NCBI GenBank assembly: GCA_023212725.1
Contig: JALBYF010000061.1
Coordinates: forward strand, 45,681 to 109,680
Origin: Tranzscheliella williamsii
Lineage: Eukaryota; Basidiomycota; Ustilaginomycetes; Ustilaginales; Ustilaginaceae
Length of the DNA: 64,000 nucleotides
Reading direction: 5' to 3'
Shown here: positions 10,636-21,599 of the stretch, in pieces
How positions within the stretch are numbered: the stretch's first letter is position 1
Layout: each line of letters opens with the position of its first letter
Notes under the pieces: model-generated
Told to the model about the DNA's origin: nothing
The model's database searches: none
The model's input: the letters and a program-made list of their open reading frames with translations, nothing else
Translations under genes and position numbers: made by a program

Positions 10636-10814
10636 CCCTCCCTCCTCCCCCGTCACCGCAGACCACACCCACACAAACCGCCAACATTTCGGTGACAACA
10701 GGCGATGCTATTCAGTATGCATGTACAATGGGACACGACGCGGTGACAGGACAAAAATGCGTAATGCGTCTGCGAGCGAGTGGGATAGGGACGATGCGAA
10801 GTGCGGCGATGGGT

Positions 10815-13574
10815 TTAGTCGAGGGGGTCCTCCTCGATGTGTGCGTGTTCAAAGCCGTCGTCGTCATTGTCGTCGGACATGGGTTCGTCGGCAAGGTCGG
10901 CGTCGGCGTCGGGGTGGGGATCGTGATTGGCGCGGACGACGAGGCCGTTGCGGTGCGGGTCGAACTGGACGTGGATGGCGGGGTCGTCCTTGAGATGGAC
11001 GCGGCCAGAGAGGATGAGGATCGAGAGCGGCGAGAGGAGCTCCTGCTGGATGGCGCGGTTGAGTGGACGCGCGCCCATGGTGGGGGAGAAGCCGGTGGCA
11101 ACCAGAAAGTCGGTCGCCGGCTCGTCCAGCACCAGCCGCGCTCGCCCGCCGTTGGCCTGGATCCGCTGCTCGATCTCGCGCAGCCGCACCGCGACAATCG
11201 ACTTGACATCGCGCCGCGATAGCTTGGAAAAGACAACGATGCTGTCGATCCGGTTGACAAACTCGGTCGGCATCGCCGCCTGGATGCTCCCCAGTACCAG
11301 CTGCCGCACCGCCTCGGACATCTCGCCCTCGGCCTCGTTGATATATGCCGAGCCCAGGTTCGATGTCATGATGATAATCGTGTTGCGGAACGAAACCTGC
11401 CGTCCCTGGCTGTCCTGCAAGCGGCCCTCGTCCAGGACGCCCAAAAAGAGCTGGATAAACTCGCGCGAGGCCTTCTCGATCTCGTCGAGAAGCACAATGC
11501 TGAACGGCTTGCGGCGGACCGCTTCAGTCAGCACGCCGCCCTCATCGTGACCCACGTAGCCTGGCGGCGCGCCGATCAGCCGCGAGATGGCATGCTTCTC
11601 CGAATACTCGCTGCAGTCGATGCGGACCATGGCATCCGCAGAGTCAAACATGCACTTGGCCAGCGTTCGGCTGAGCAGCGTCTTACCGGAGCCAGACGAG
11701 CCGGCAAACAGAAATGAGGCAATCGGCCGGTTGGCATCCGCCAGGCCAGACCGCGAAAGACGGATGGCCTGCGCAACACTCTTGACCGCCTCTTCTTGCC
11801 CGATGACTTCCTTGGCCAGCGTCTTTTCCAGCCGCAGCAGTTTGTTCTTCTCCGACTCGAGCATCCGCGACACCGGAATGCCCGTCCAGCGCGAAACGAT
11901 CGCGGCGATCGAGTCGGACGTCACCGCATTGCTCTCGGCGTCGCGTCCCTCCTCTTCGCGCTTTCTCTCGGCAGCTTGCAGCTGTTGCAGCTTGGACTCC
12001 AAGTCGGGCAGTGCGTAGAACTTGAGATCGCTGGCAGTGGCGAGGTCATACCGTCGCTCCGCCTCGGCAATCTTGGCGCGCACCTCTTCCATCTTCCTGC
12101 GGACAGTGTTGATCTCTTCTCCCTTGGCTTTCTGCGACTCGTAGGCGGCCTTGATGGGTGCTAGCTCATCGTCAATCTCCTGAATCTGCTTTTTTGTCTC
12201 TTCAAGAGACTGCTTGGACTGGTCATCCTTCTCGCGCGATAGCGCATGTACGGCAATTTCTAGCTGGAGCCTCTTGCGTTCTAGCTTGTCCACTTCTTCC
12301 GGGACCGTCTCGCGCGAGACACGCACATCGGCACACGACTCATCGACCAGGTCGATGGCCGAGTCGGGCAGCCGCCGGTCGGTGAGGTAGCGTTTGGCGA
12401 GCTGCGCCGCCGAAACAATAGCAGAGTCGAGGATGCGCACACCGTGGTGCACCTCGTACTTGTCGCGCAGCCCGCGAAGAATGGCAATACAGTCTTCCAC
12501 CGAGGGCTCGTTGACCAGGATCGACTGGAATCGTCGCTCCAGGGCGGCATCCTTCTCGACATACTGTCGATACTCGGTGGCGGTGGTGCAGCCAATAACG
12601 CGCAGCTTGCCACGCGCCAACATAGGCTTGAGCAGATTGGCGGCATCCATGCCGCCGCCCGAATTGCCTTGGCCGGCCATCAGGAGATGCATCTCGTCGA
12701 TAAAGAGGATGCATGGCGTACCGTCGGCGGTCATCTTTTCAATATCCGACAGAACCGACTTGACCCTCTCCTCGTACTCTCCTCGGTATTTGGCTCCCGC
12801 CATGAGGCTGCCGACGTCCAGGCTGAGGATCTTGCCAAGCAGGTTGGGCGGCACGTCGCGATCAACAACGCGCTGGGCCAGACCTTCGACAATGGCGGTC
12901 TTACCGACACCGGGACTGCCAATGAGGACGGCATTGTTCTTGGTGCGTCGGGAGAGAACACGTACCGCCCTTCGGATTTCGTTGTCACGGCCGATGACGG
13001 GATCCAGAGAGCCTTCAGCGGCTAGCTGGGTCAGATCAGTGCAATATTTGGCGAGAGCGTCGTAGCCGGCTTCGGCGCTCTTGCTGTCAATGTGCCTGCC
13101 ACCGCGGGTTTGAGTGATAGCGGTCTTGAGAAGCTGCTCATTGGCCAGGCCGGCTTCCTTGAGATACTGCTTGATGCTGACATCTTGAATGAGCGCGAGC
13201 AGAAGGTGATCCTGGGCAATATAGGCGTCTCTCTGTGTGGTTTTCTGGTTTTCGGCCTCCTTCAAAATCTTAAGGGCGGCAGAAGAAAGGCTGATGTCGT
13301 CGGGGACCGGGGTCTGTTGTGGCAATTTGCGCAGAGCGGTACGGAGCTTGTCTTCTAGGATCTTGGCATCTACGCCCGCCTTGTGACAAATGCTTTTGAA
13401 AAGCGACTGGCTTGATTCGTTGGTAGACTGGACGCCCTGTGCGTTGCTGGTGTCGTCGGTCAGCAGCGCCAAGCCGATATGTGCTGGGCTCACTTGGGCA
13501 TGAGAGAAGTCCCTGGCTAGCTGAAGCGCAGCCGATACGGACGTTTGTGCTCTATCTGTGAACTCGAACGACAT
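10815..13574 (-). CDS. HSP104: Hsp104/ClpB-family AAA+ protein disaggregase
   Basis: Hexameric ATPase that threads aggregated proteins through its pore and gives thermotolerance. Length is 919 aa and the gene is intronless. Order: Clp N-domain (1-150), NBD1 with Walker A GSPGVGKT near 215 and Walker B ILFIDEMH, a coiled-coil M domain (about 410-530), and NBD2 with Walker A GSSGSGKT near 620. The latter is the Hsp104 variant rather than GPTGVGKT. There is no mitochondrial presequence, and the acidic tail ends EEDPLD, similar to the DDLD end of yeast Hsp104, so it is the cytosolic/nuclear member. A TATA box and heat-shock elements lie upstream. Confidence 0.93.
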   Translation of the reverse strand: MSFEFTDRAQTSVSAALQLARDFSHAQVSPAHIGLALLTDDTSNAQGVQSTNESSQSLFKSICHKAGVDAKILEDKLRTALRKLPQQTPVPDDISLSSAALKILKEAENQKTTQRDAYIAQDHLLLALIQDVSIKQYLKEAGLANEQLLKTAITQTRGGRHIDSKSAEAGYDALAKYCTDLTQLAAEGSLDPVIGRDNEIRRAVRVLSRRTKNNAVLIGSPGVGKTAIVEGLAQRVVDRDVPPNLLGKILSLDVGSLMAGAKYRGEYEERVKSVLSDIEKMTADGTPCILFIDEMHLLMAGQGNSGGGMDAANLLKPMLARGKLRVIGCTTATEYRQYVEKDAALERRFQSILVNEPSVEDCIAILRGLRDKYEVHHGVRILDSAIVSAAQLAKRYLTDRRLPDSAIDLVDESCADVRVSRETVPEEVDKLERKRLQLEIAVHALSREKDDQSKQSLEETKKQIQEIDDELAPIKAAYESQKAKGEEINTVRRKMEEVRAKIAEAERRYDLATASDLKFYALPDLESKLQQLQAAERKREEEGRDAESNAVTSDSIAAIVSRWTGIPVSRMLESEKNKLLRLEKTLAKEVIGQEEAVKSVAQAIRLSRSGLADANRPIASFLFAGSSGSGKTLLSRTLAKCMFDSADAMVRIDCSEYSEKHAISRLIGAPPGYVGHDEGGVLTEAVRRKPFSIVLLDEIEKASREFIQLFLGVLDEGRLQDSQGRQVSFRNTIIIMTSNLGSAYINEAEGEMSEAVRQLVLGSIQAAMPTEFVNRIDSIVVFSKLSRRDVKSIVAVRLREIEQRIQANGGRARLVLDEPATDFLVATGFSPTMGARPLNRAIQQELLSPLSILILSGRVHLKDDPAIHVQFDPHRNGLVVRANHDPHPDADADLADEPMSDDNDDDGFEHAHIEEDPLD

Positions 13575-13637
13575 GATGTGTGGCGATGTGAGAAGTGATT
13601 TGGTGCAGAGACCACAGTGTCGGAGTCGAGAGGGTAG

Positions 13638-13644
13638 TTATATA
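13638..13644 (-). promoter_or_regulatory. TATA box of HSP104
   Basis: TATATAA reads on the minus strand 64 bp upstream of the HSP104 ATG. Confidence 0.5.
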
Positions 13645-13730
13645 GGGTAGACAGGTTCGACGTTGGACATCTTCGAAGATGTGTAGTCATAACCACAGAA
13701 TGATGAGCGGGGTGACAAAGGCGAGAGTGT

Positions 13731-13783
13731 GAATCTTCTCGTCCCCTCCACATGATGCGAGTGCGTTCTAGCCGCTTCTGGAA
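13731..13783 (-). promoter_or_regulatory. Heat-shock elements upstream of HSP104
   Basis: Two clusters of nGAAn pentamers in 5-bp phase. One is GAATCTTC (13731-13738). The other is TTC at 13766-13768, 13776-13778 and inverted GAA at 13781-13783, a gapped HSE. Position 160-210 bp upstream of the ATG fits Hsf1 control. Confidence 0.55.
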
Positions 13784-14414
13784 CATCGACGCACGACTCA
13801 CACTTGCAGCTGCACATAATTTAGACTCACCGTCATCCCAAATCGGGCCCGATCTACGATGCGACAGATCGGATCGAGATTCCTCTCGGTTTCGATAAGC
13901 TCGGTGTCTGTGGCAGGAAGCCAATGCGGGATTCGGCGCGCTATGAGTCCAGTTGGCTGCGGGAATTGTTGGCAATCTGCAAGCTGTGCGAGTTGACATT
14001 CCGCAAGCCGAACAAGCCGCGCTAACCGTGCGTGTTGGCAGGATCGGCTGGTAGTAGGCATGCATATACCTTATCCTGTCTCCCTGCCGCTAACCGCAAC
14101 CAGAGCTTGCACGACCGCCACCCTCGTCGTTCCTGGCCCTGTGGCTGTGAAGCTAACCGAAAGGCCCCTTATTCTCCGTGGAAATGACATGCACACCCTG
14201 CGAAGCCTCCTATCCGGCCCAATGTCGTTCTTGGTGGTAGAGAAGGCAAGACGGATGTGTGTCGCATGTGAATGTGAATGTGAATGTAAAGCATAGATAG
14301 CTGTGAACGGCTTGTTTGATCATCCACGGCTTCCTGTCCCACTTCCTGCTCGTCATCTACTACCTCCTGCCAGCATAAACGGAGCTACGGCCCTGTCATG
14401 AACTTGTTGTCACC
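13784..14414. other. Intergenic, divergent promoter of HSP104 and carboxylesterase
   Basis: No gene recognised. Holds a (GAATGT)n microsatellite near 14266-14288. Confidence 0.5.
14266..14288. repeat. (TGTGAA)n microsatellite
   Basis: About four copies of a GAATGT hexamer in noncoding DNA, about 130 bp upstream of the esterase ATG. Confidence 0.8.
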
Positions 14415-15770
14415 ATGCTACTCGAAACGAACGGCGACACGCAGCTCTTCCAGCCACCGTGTGGTCCCATTGTCGCCTACAAGGATGACCGCGTCTTGCG
14501 TGCCCGCGGCGTCCCCTATGCCTTCGCGAAGAGATTCTGCGATCCAGAGCCCGTTCCAGATTGGGAGAAGCCCTTCCATGCTAGCCAGTCTGGACCTGCC
14601 TGTCCACAGTTCAAGGACGAGGCTGGCGATGCCGTCATGGGCATATCCGCCACCTACGGCCTGCAGCAAGACGAACATTGTCAAACTCTCGCTGTCACCC
14701 TTCCCCCTCGCGACTCGGAGTCGAAAACAGACGATACGCTGCAGCCAGTCCTTTGCTTCATTCACGGCGGCACCTATATAGCTGGCGCCGGCGAATGCCC
14801 CATGTACGACCCGGCCAGTCTCGTGGCCGAACACAGACTGATCGCCGTCAATATAACCTATCGTCTCGGACTGTTCGGTTTCTTGGGCGACGGCGTAAAG
14901 CGCCAACCTAACCTCGCCTTACTGGATATGATGCAAGCGCTCCAGTGGGTACAACGCAACATCCGTGCCTTCGGAGGCGATCCTCGCCGAGTCACACTGG
15001 CTGGCCAAAGCGCAGGAGCGGATGCCGTTGCTCACTTGCTCGCCACTCGCGAAGCCCCCAGCCTCTTCTCGAGGGCAATCGTTCAGAGCGCCCCATGGAG
15101 ATGTCGCACGGGTCGCGACAAGATGCAACAGGCCTTGCTGGAGGAAGCCAAAGATGTCGACAGCACCATGACCACGGAAAAAGTGGTCGAACGAGCCAAG
15201 CAGCTCATCCAAAACGCAAAACGGTTTGGAGACCCTGCCAATCTGGCCATGTCGACGCAATCCGGCAAGTATCCGCTGCCGATCGAGGAAGGGATGGAGG
15301 CTGCCTGGAAGGCCAATGCGCCGCATATCGCACTCCTTGTTGGCAATACAGTTGATGAGGTCAGCATTTTTGTCGACGCCATGGGTTATCTCAACATGAT
15401 CCACGATCTCCCTATTGTCGGTCGCCTGCTTGCGCGCTTCATCGTCCGCTTCTTCACGCGCTCGTTTTACGACAACGGCTCGCAGCACGTTGCTAAGCTC
15501 TGGTCCGCTGGCGGCGGCCAGGCCTACCTCTACACGCTCACCTGGTGCGTCCCCGGTAACCGCCTTGGCTCCTCGCACGCCATCGACCTGCCCCTCCTCT
15601 TCCCCAGCCAGGACGTCTGGAAGAACGCACAGATGCTTAAAGGCGCCGCATGGCCGCAAGTTGACGCCGCCGGCCGTCAGCTCCGCCAAATCTGGGCCGA
15701 CTTTGTCCATGCCCAGTCGTGGCCCGAGTCCAATAAGGTTGATGGTCTCATCAGCTACAAGCGTGCATGA
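14415..15770 (+). CDS. Type-B carboxylesterase/lipase family protein
   Basis: Alpha/beta-hydrolase of 451 aa, shorter than the usual 500-560 aa of secreted fungal members. The oxyanion-hole block FIHGGTYIAGAGE (near 115-127) is followed by the family signature NITYRLGLFGFLGD. The nucleophile elbow GQSAG places Ser199. The acid and His of the triad should lie in the C-terminal third (near DEVSIF and SSHAIDLP), but I cannot fix them exactly. No signal peptide is visible, so it is probably intracellular, and the substrate cannot be predicted. It converges on the cytochrome b561 gene. Confidence 0.88.
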   Translation: MLLETNGDTQLFQPPCGPIVAYKDDRVLRARGVPYAFAKRFCDPEPVPDWEKPFHASQSGPACPQFKDEAGDAVMGISATYGLQQDEHCQTLAVTLPPRDSESKTDDTLQPVLCFIHGGTYIAGAGECPMYDPASLVAEHRLIAVNITYRLGLFGFLGDGVKRQPNLALLDMMQALQWVQRNIRAFGGDPRRVTLAGQSAGADAVAHLLATREAPSLFSRAIVQSAPWRCRTGRDKMQQALLEEAKDVDSTMTTEKVVERAKQLIQNAKRFGDPANLAMSTQSGKYPLPIEEGMEAAWKANAPHIALLVGNTVDEVSIFVDAMGYLNMIHDLPIVGRLLARFIVRFFTRSFYDNGSQHVAKLWSAGGGQAYLYTLTWCVPGNRLGSSHAIDLPLLFPSQDVWKNAQMLKGAAWPQVDAAGRQLRQIWADFVHAQSWPESNKVDGLISYKRA

Positions 15771-16074
15771 TTCTTCATCTTACGAACAGTTCTCCGACTA
15801 CCAGCATGCCACACCCATCGACCTTGTTGAATCGAAAATTGTGCCGGAAACACTCGGCTATCGGCCCCAAGACCCGGTGCGAGACACACAGGGAGAGCAT
15901 TGTTGGCGAACCGAACAAATCGAAAACAAGTACACAAGTTAGCCTGAGTGTTGAAAAGGCTCTAAAGGAGTGAACAGGAGTGCCGTGCCGAAGGGCCGAT
16001 CGAACGAATTCTCTGACGCTTCCGGATAGGAGGCGTCGCAAGCAGAGCGACAACGAGGGGCAGCAAGAGGTCGT
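15771..16074. other. Convergent 3' flanks
   Basis: 304 bp between the stop codons of the esterase and the DOMON/b561 gene. No gene seen. Confidence 0.5.
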
Positions 16075-17486
16075 TTAGGGGCTGTTTGACTGATGAGGGG
16101 TCCTACTGCCGAGGTAGGCACCTGAATCCTGGCGCTGCAGTTCGGTCTTCTCGCCGGACCCCTGCTGTTCGCTCTTCCACTGGCGAATTTCTCTGGGCAG
16201 AAGAAACAGGCCGCCCAGGTAGACGACCAGCAGAAGAGCTGCCCAGGCCCAGAGCAAGTAGCGCGCCCAGCTCGGTGGTGCCCATTGCCACAGGCTCAAC
16301 CCTTCTGTAGCGTTCCAGACGGCTGCCACCGTAACTCCCATCCCTACAACAGCGTGTACGATCCTTGACACATGGAAGCGCTTCGTCATGTGGCCGACCT
16401 GCCCTAGCAGCATTTGCAGTATCATAATGATGAAGATGGCCAAACCTGCCTTGGCATGCTTGCTTCCAAAATGAGGTCCGCCATTTTGCCCAACGGCGGT
16501 GACGATGAGGATGAAGCCGATCAGTACGAAGACGAAAGCCGCGATCTGGAGGTTGCGGTGCACGGGGAACCACTTGAATAATGTCCTTCCAAAACGGCCG
16601 ACCAGAATCGCAGATGGAACAAGGAGGAACCATGCAATGATCATCATGGTCATATGCGCGATGATGATACGGTTGTGTTTGTTGAGGATGCGAGGCGGGC
16701 TGGAAGAAGTGGAAGACGCATTCGAGTCTGACGGACTGTTAAGACTGGTGTCACTGTCGGCAGTGTAAGGCTTAGTGAGGTCAAGGGTGAGGACGCCAAA
16801 GTTTTGGTGGCGCATGATGTTGGCGCTAGCGCTGGCATCTGGGTTGTTGTTCTTGTTGTAAGCCCAAATGAACTGGGTTGATTTGGCAGGCGTCAAGTCC
16901 ATGCCAGAGAGGGGCAATGCCCAGGACCAGGTAGTGATGGAGCTGTTGGACGACGAGTTGCTGGTGTTGAGGATCGCGGCTGTGGGCGAAGACGAGGGAC
17001 GGGGCTGCACATGTCCAACGCCAGTGCGTTGCGACATGGTAACACTCCCATCGCCATTTACCCAGCCAACCTAGCAATGGCCGGAATCAGAACAAGCGGA
17101 TCAACGCCGGAACTGATTGTCTATGAAGCACGGACTAAGGCAACTCACCATAATGTTGGATCCAGCCATGGAAGCTCCGGTACCAACCGCGTACCATCCA
17201 ATCGGAGCGCCACCAGCATTGGCCGTCATAGTCATATTCAATAAGTTCTCGGAGGGGCTGTAGATGGTTCGAAGGCACATATTCTATGAGACCAGGCGAA
17301 AGGCCGGCAGCAAGCGGAAACAAGAGCTTTGGTCAGAGATTGTGGAAAGATACTGCCGACGAAGATGTGTATACGAACAGAATTGCACCAAGTGTCTGCG
17401 AAGAGTGAACTTGCCTGGGCGTTGACGAGTACGGTAAACAAAGGAATGAGACAGCATATCGCTGACACGATGAAACTGGCACGCAT
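16075..17486 (-). CDS. DOMON-cytochrome b561 membrane protein
   Basis: Three exons: 17486-17379, 17283-17149, 17070-16075 (412 aa; introns of 95 and 78 bp, the first with a GTTCGT donor). A signal peptide (MRASFIVSAICCLIPLFTVLVNAQ) leads a DOMON domain with a predicted disulphide at WCNS/NMCL and the GWYAVGTGASMAGSNIM / VGWVNGDGSVTMSQR core. Five membrane helices (about 220-380) form the b561 core, with His residues in IIAHMTMM, PVHRNLQ, GSKHAKAG and SRIVHAVVG fitting two b-type haems. Such proteins move electrons across the plasma membrane or endomembranes, for example in ferric or extracellular redox reactions. The substrate is unknown. The tail is short and polar. Confidence 0.87.
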
Positions 17487-17636
17487 TACGAAAGTAGAGC
17501 ACCCCTCGGGCTGACAGAGAAGGTTTGGCTGTAGGCGCGCGTTGCTCTTCAGAGTAGGAGCAGAGAAACACTTCCAAGCTGGACTGTGGCAGAGGCTTCA
17601 GACGGGGACAACTGAGTAGAGGTACAGCAGACAAGG

Positions 17637-17643
17637 CTTTATA
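17637..17643 (-). promoter_or_regulatory. TATA box of DOMON/b561 gene
   Basis: TATAAAG on the minus strand, about 150 bp upstream of the ATG at 17486. Confidence 0.4.
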
Positions 17644-19706
17644 AGAGCTAGCTGCGGCGGCGAGCTGGACGAGAGGAGTCCCTCTATTTCCGTCGCTGCG
17701 CCACAAACTCGAGAAGGTTCCCACGCAGCCTTTGTTGTCAGCCAACGGGTCTTTGGAACACAGCCCAGGACGGAATAAGCAGAGCAGGTGGGAAGCTGTG
17801 ATGAACTCAGGAGGAACCTAGGGTGTGCCTATGCGGCTCTGCTGCAAAGTAATGAGGTGATGGAGCGCGCGCGGCGCTGGCACGCCGATGGCTTACGGAA
17901 GGCATATCGACGCAGTCGCATCCGCCGAGAGTGAAAGCGAGCTGATGCGGCAGATCCGTTAATGCCTAGCCACGTTTCGTGGAGCTGCAATGGAATAAGG
18001 CCGATTGCAGTAGGTTGGCTGCGGGAGACTGCGACTGTGACTTTGTAACGGCAGGTGAGATGCGAGCAGGGACGGCGAACCTTGAGTCATCTTGGTCATC
18101 GGCAAGGCATCATCCGACAGCGGAGTCCTTTAACATCGGAGCGATGCTGTGCTGCCGAGAAGAGCTGAATAGCAAGATAGCGGCGGGCATCCTAGCAGAG
18201 TAGCTTACCCAAACCCACCACTCGCCAAGGCAACTGCGAACCAAGCGCGAATTCAGCTCGAAGGTAGATAAGGTTCTCACTTGCCTCCGAAAAACACTCA
18301 CACTCACACTCACACTTACACTCTGCATTCGTAAGGTACTTGGCATGGGGACGTGAAGGATGCAGAGACAGCGAGAGCTGCAGGCGTTCCAAAACCGCAG
18401 ACAGCGTGGCTATTTGTCAACACGTAAAAATGCGCTGACCCAATCACAATTCACATTCCCCATTCGCTCCGATGCAGAACCTGCGGAGCGGCTCCATGCA
18501 TGGCGCGACCTACTGTTTGAACCTGCATTCACATTCTACGTCCTGTTCCTTCTTGGTCCTGCGTCCTGCAGCCTGCGTCCTGCAGTCTGGTCTCCTGTCA
18601 AGTTGACCGGTCTGTCTGGGTTCAGTACCCTCTCTCCATCGGTAGTCCATAGATGGGCTTGCTTTGGTCTCCTTCAGCGTTAGTTCAGCTGGCTAGTTTG
18701 GCGAGCTGAGGCTTGCAAACGTTTTCCTTTTTGTTCAGCCTAAAACCCTATAGAATTATGATTCTTGCGCGTCCAAATTGACGTCGGAGCGACCCCCCAT
18801 GCAGCACTGCATAGAAGATGGCCGCGGAACCACGATAGCATTTCTTGACTGACTTAACTTTGGCGATACCACGGAGCAAGCTGCGCTCCCAGCCATGTAA
18901 TGGGTAATGCGAATGTGTCGGACATGACATTCATTCACGAAGCTATCGAGATTTTCCGATCAGATGCACAGCCTCACAGTCCGGTTCGGAGCGAGCCTCG
19001 TTGATGTTCAAGCACGCGCTTCGGGCGGCTGTAAAGCCGCCAACGGTTGTAGATTTGAAAGGAGTCAGCATACAGCTGTCGTTCTGTCATCACGGCCAAT
19101 TGCTATTTTTAGACAGCGCGCTTTCGCCTTCCTTCGCTCCCATGAAAACGGCACAAAGCAAATGCATTTTGCCCCGCACTCTTCAACAAAGACGACACAC
19201 CTTGAATCGCATGACGCGCTCCGATGCTTTCCACAAAACAGACGCATTAATTCATGGCCATGTTTCTCGCTCGAACCCGAGAAGCCGTCTCTTTGGATCT
19301 TAGCTTGCTCACTGCTTTTTCGTATGTGGCACGTGGTCGCTGGTTTGTCAGCTTTGAGATCGCTGTAGCCAAACAAGGTGACTGCATACCTTGAACATGC
19401 TGTCGTCCATCACTTCACTTAGTCTACTGTTGACCGTAACTGTCGATCCTTGGACGTCAACTGTCGCTTTATCGCGCGCCCGTGCCGTCGCCTCTTTTGG
19501 CAATGGTGTCGCCTTGATCGCAACCCGCCTATTGTACGCCTATTATAGCAGGTGACAACTATTCATCCATTGTTGGGGCGTCGGTGCGGGAGTCTACCAT
19601 TAAACAGACGTCGGCGGCGCTGTCAGTGTGGGTTGGACTGCGACTTACTAAGGCGAAACGCGGTGTAATCGGGTGAAACACGTGTGATTCACACGTGCTC
19701 ATGCTA
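17644..19706. other. Gene-poor intergenic DNA
   Basis: No coding region supported. Frames near 18.4-18.7 and 19.0-19.4 kb are open on both strands but are not protein-like. Contains a CACACT-type microsatellite at 18295-18325. Confidence 0.45.
18295..18325. repeat. (ACTCAC)n microsatellite
   Basis: Five near-perfect ACTCAC/ACTTAC hexamers in noncoding DNA. Confidence 0.8.
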
Positions 19707-20636
19707 CTAACTAGCTGTGATCAGGTCTGCAATTGGCTTAACAGACAGCGTTGCGGGAGGGAATCGAAAGTCAGCAGGCATCGACATGCTCATTGCGCTG
19801 ACATTCGCAGCAGCTTTAAAGTCTTCGGCCTCAACATTTTCTGCGTCGTCCATCTCATCGTCTTCATAGTCGTCGCTCTTAATGAAGGCAGTTCTGTTGC
19901 CCTTCTTGACTCTGGGCCAGCGGTTTTCGCTGGCGACTCAGCTTCTCGACTTGGCTGCCGACCAGCTCCTACTCCTGCTCTGACAGATCAATGATGCAGC
20001 CCTCTCCTCCCCTTAGCTCCTTCAGCGTCGGCTGCGGAACAACCATGAATACGCTAAGCCCATTGGCCTGTGTACGAGGAGGTGTTTAACGGTCTGTATT
20101 CGGTTGATGAAAGCGCCTCTCCCTGTGTGCAGACCTCCTATTTTTTGCAACAACGTAGAAACGCCACGTAGTTTCTCGCCGTAGTTTCATATATGGTGAA
20201 AGGTGAAGGGGCGAGAGAGTGTCGGGCGGATTGAACCGGTCCATGGCCGATTTTTGTGGCAGCACCACGGTCTCGGTTGCTGTAGTGCCTCCTCTGGCAA
20301 AGTCCGTACGATTGTAGTCTTCGAACCAGTCAAGCACCTTCGTCGGGGTGAGCTCGACCTACGAGTTCGTTCCTGATGGTCATCATCTGGTACTTCCCGT
20401 TCTCGTCTGCTGCCTCACTCTAACCTTGAGAAGGAGGCGTTTCACCTTCACTCGCTCATCTATAAATCCATAGGACGGCTCACCTTGTGGACGCTTCCAC
20501 CTACGCTCAAAGCTACCTTTTCAATAGTATTATAAAGACCATCACCGCCCATGCGATGTTCTTCCTCCATGTCTGGAGATACGCCGTGAATCTGACGAGT
20601 GATATGTTCTTGCTTTCGAGGAGCATGGTGAAATAG
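19707..20636 (-). pseudogene. Decayed protein-coding gene, family not recognised
   Basis: Four protein-like blocks follow each other on the minus strand. Block A, 20636-20484, ends VGGSVHK at a GTGAGC donor. Block B, 20337-20086, starts after an AG and begins VLDWFEDYNRTDFARGG. Block C, from about 20064, includes GLSVFMVVPQPTLKELRGG and IIDLSEQE, then an in-frame TAG at 19969-19971, then a helical ELVGSQVEKLSRQRK stretch. Block D, about 19914-19707, is in another frame, with an acidic segment FIKSDDYEDDEMDDAENVEA and the end KPIADLITAS. The stop plus the frameshift near 19905 suggest a pseudogene. A sequencing error or extra introns could instead explain them. Weaker coding-like blocks continue to about 20960. 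Confidence 0.5.
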
Positions 20637-21599
20637 CTACAAACGGACGGGATTGGCTTGGCTACCTGAACACAAGTTAATCTGTTCTGACGGGCGACTC
20701 CTCTCGATCGGTGGCATGCGCCTTTCCGTATTCAAAGTACACCGGTTCGAAGGAGCGACGCAATTTCTATCTCGCTGTCGTCACCCCGTCGCTCATTGCA
20801 ATCTTTGTCGCGGAAATACAGGGCATACGGAATTCGTTTGGGGCAGCCTTGGTGCCCATCCGTGTTCTGGCTAGGTACAATCCTATTGCCAAAAAACCAG
20901 CTGATGAAGAGTCTTCGCAACTAGTCGTCAGGACCTTTCCAAAACTTCGTTGCTAGAATTACTTCGTGATTGCCCTACGTCCGTATATGGCGTTTGCATA
21001 TACTGTATCTCCGTGACCCACCGATGTAGCCGTCGCAAGTTCATGATCACAACCATGGAAGTACCTTAGTCCCCTCTATCACATCATATGCAATTATCAG
21101 CATTCCATTCCAACTATCGCGGCCAAGAGTGAAAAGTCAACGGCACGGATGGTCTTGACATCAGTGACGTGCCTTATGCGATTGCACCAATGAGCCAACA
21201 GAGACGAACACAATCCGTGCGGCGTGGGGTTGGACATGCTGCAAAACCGGAGCTTGTGGCAAGGCTATGCATCTATGATGAATGTGTGAGGGCTAAACAG
21301 ATAATCTACAGGCGCTTCAAGTGTATCGAACTAGGGCGGATGCTGTACAGAACGGCAGGTAAGAATTGTCCAAAAGAACTGAAATATAAATGATAAGCTC
21401 ATCGGCAACGATGAGCCTCGTATCTCGTAAATGTGCTTGGGAGAGGTCATGAGAATGGAGATTAGCCCGTGTGCATTGCTAGAAGTGGTTCCCTTATTGC
21501 TATGAGAATTTTGAACAAACCGAGTGAAACTGTCTTGAGCTAAGATTATAGAACACGCAGCATTTTGGGAGGAACAAGGAGGTACATAGCATCGCCGAG
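20637..21599. other. Intergenic DNA upstream of the decayed gene
   Basis: Minus-strand stretches with coding flavour occur at about 20640-20960 (for example a RRSFEPVYFEYGKAHATD block), possibly upstream exons of the decayed gene. Beyond 20960 I see nothing. Confidence 0.35.

Noticed and set aside
18964..19368. 134-codon plus-strand frame in the gene-poor region
   Set aside because: Opposed by an open frame of similar length, no homology I recognise, and composition not like the neighbouring genes.
20711..20956. 81-codon plus-strand frame
   Set aside because: It is the antisense of minus-strand stretches that look more protein-like and continue the decayed gene.
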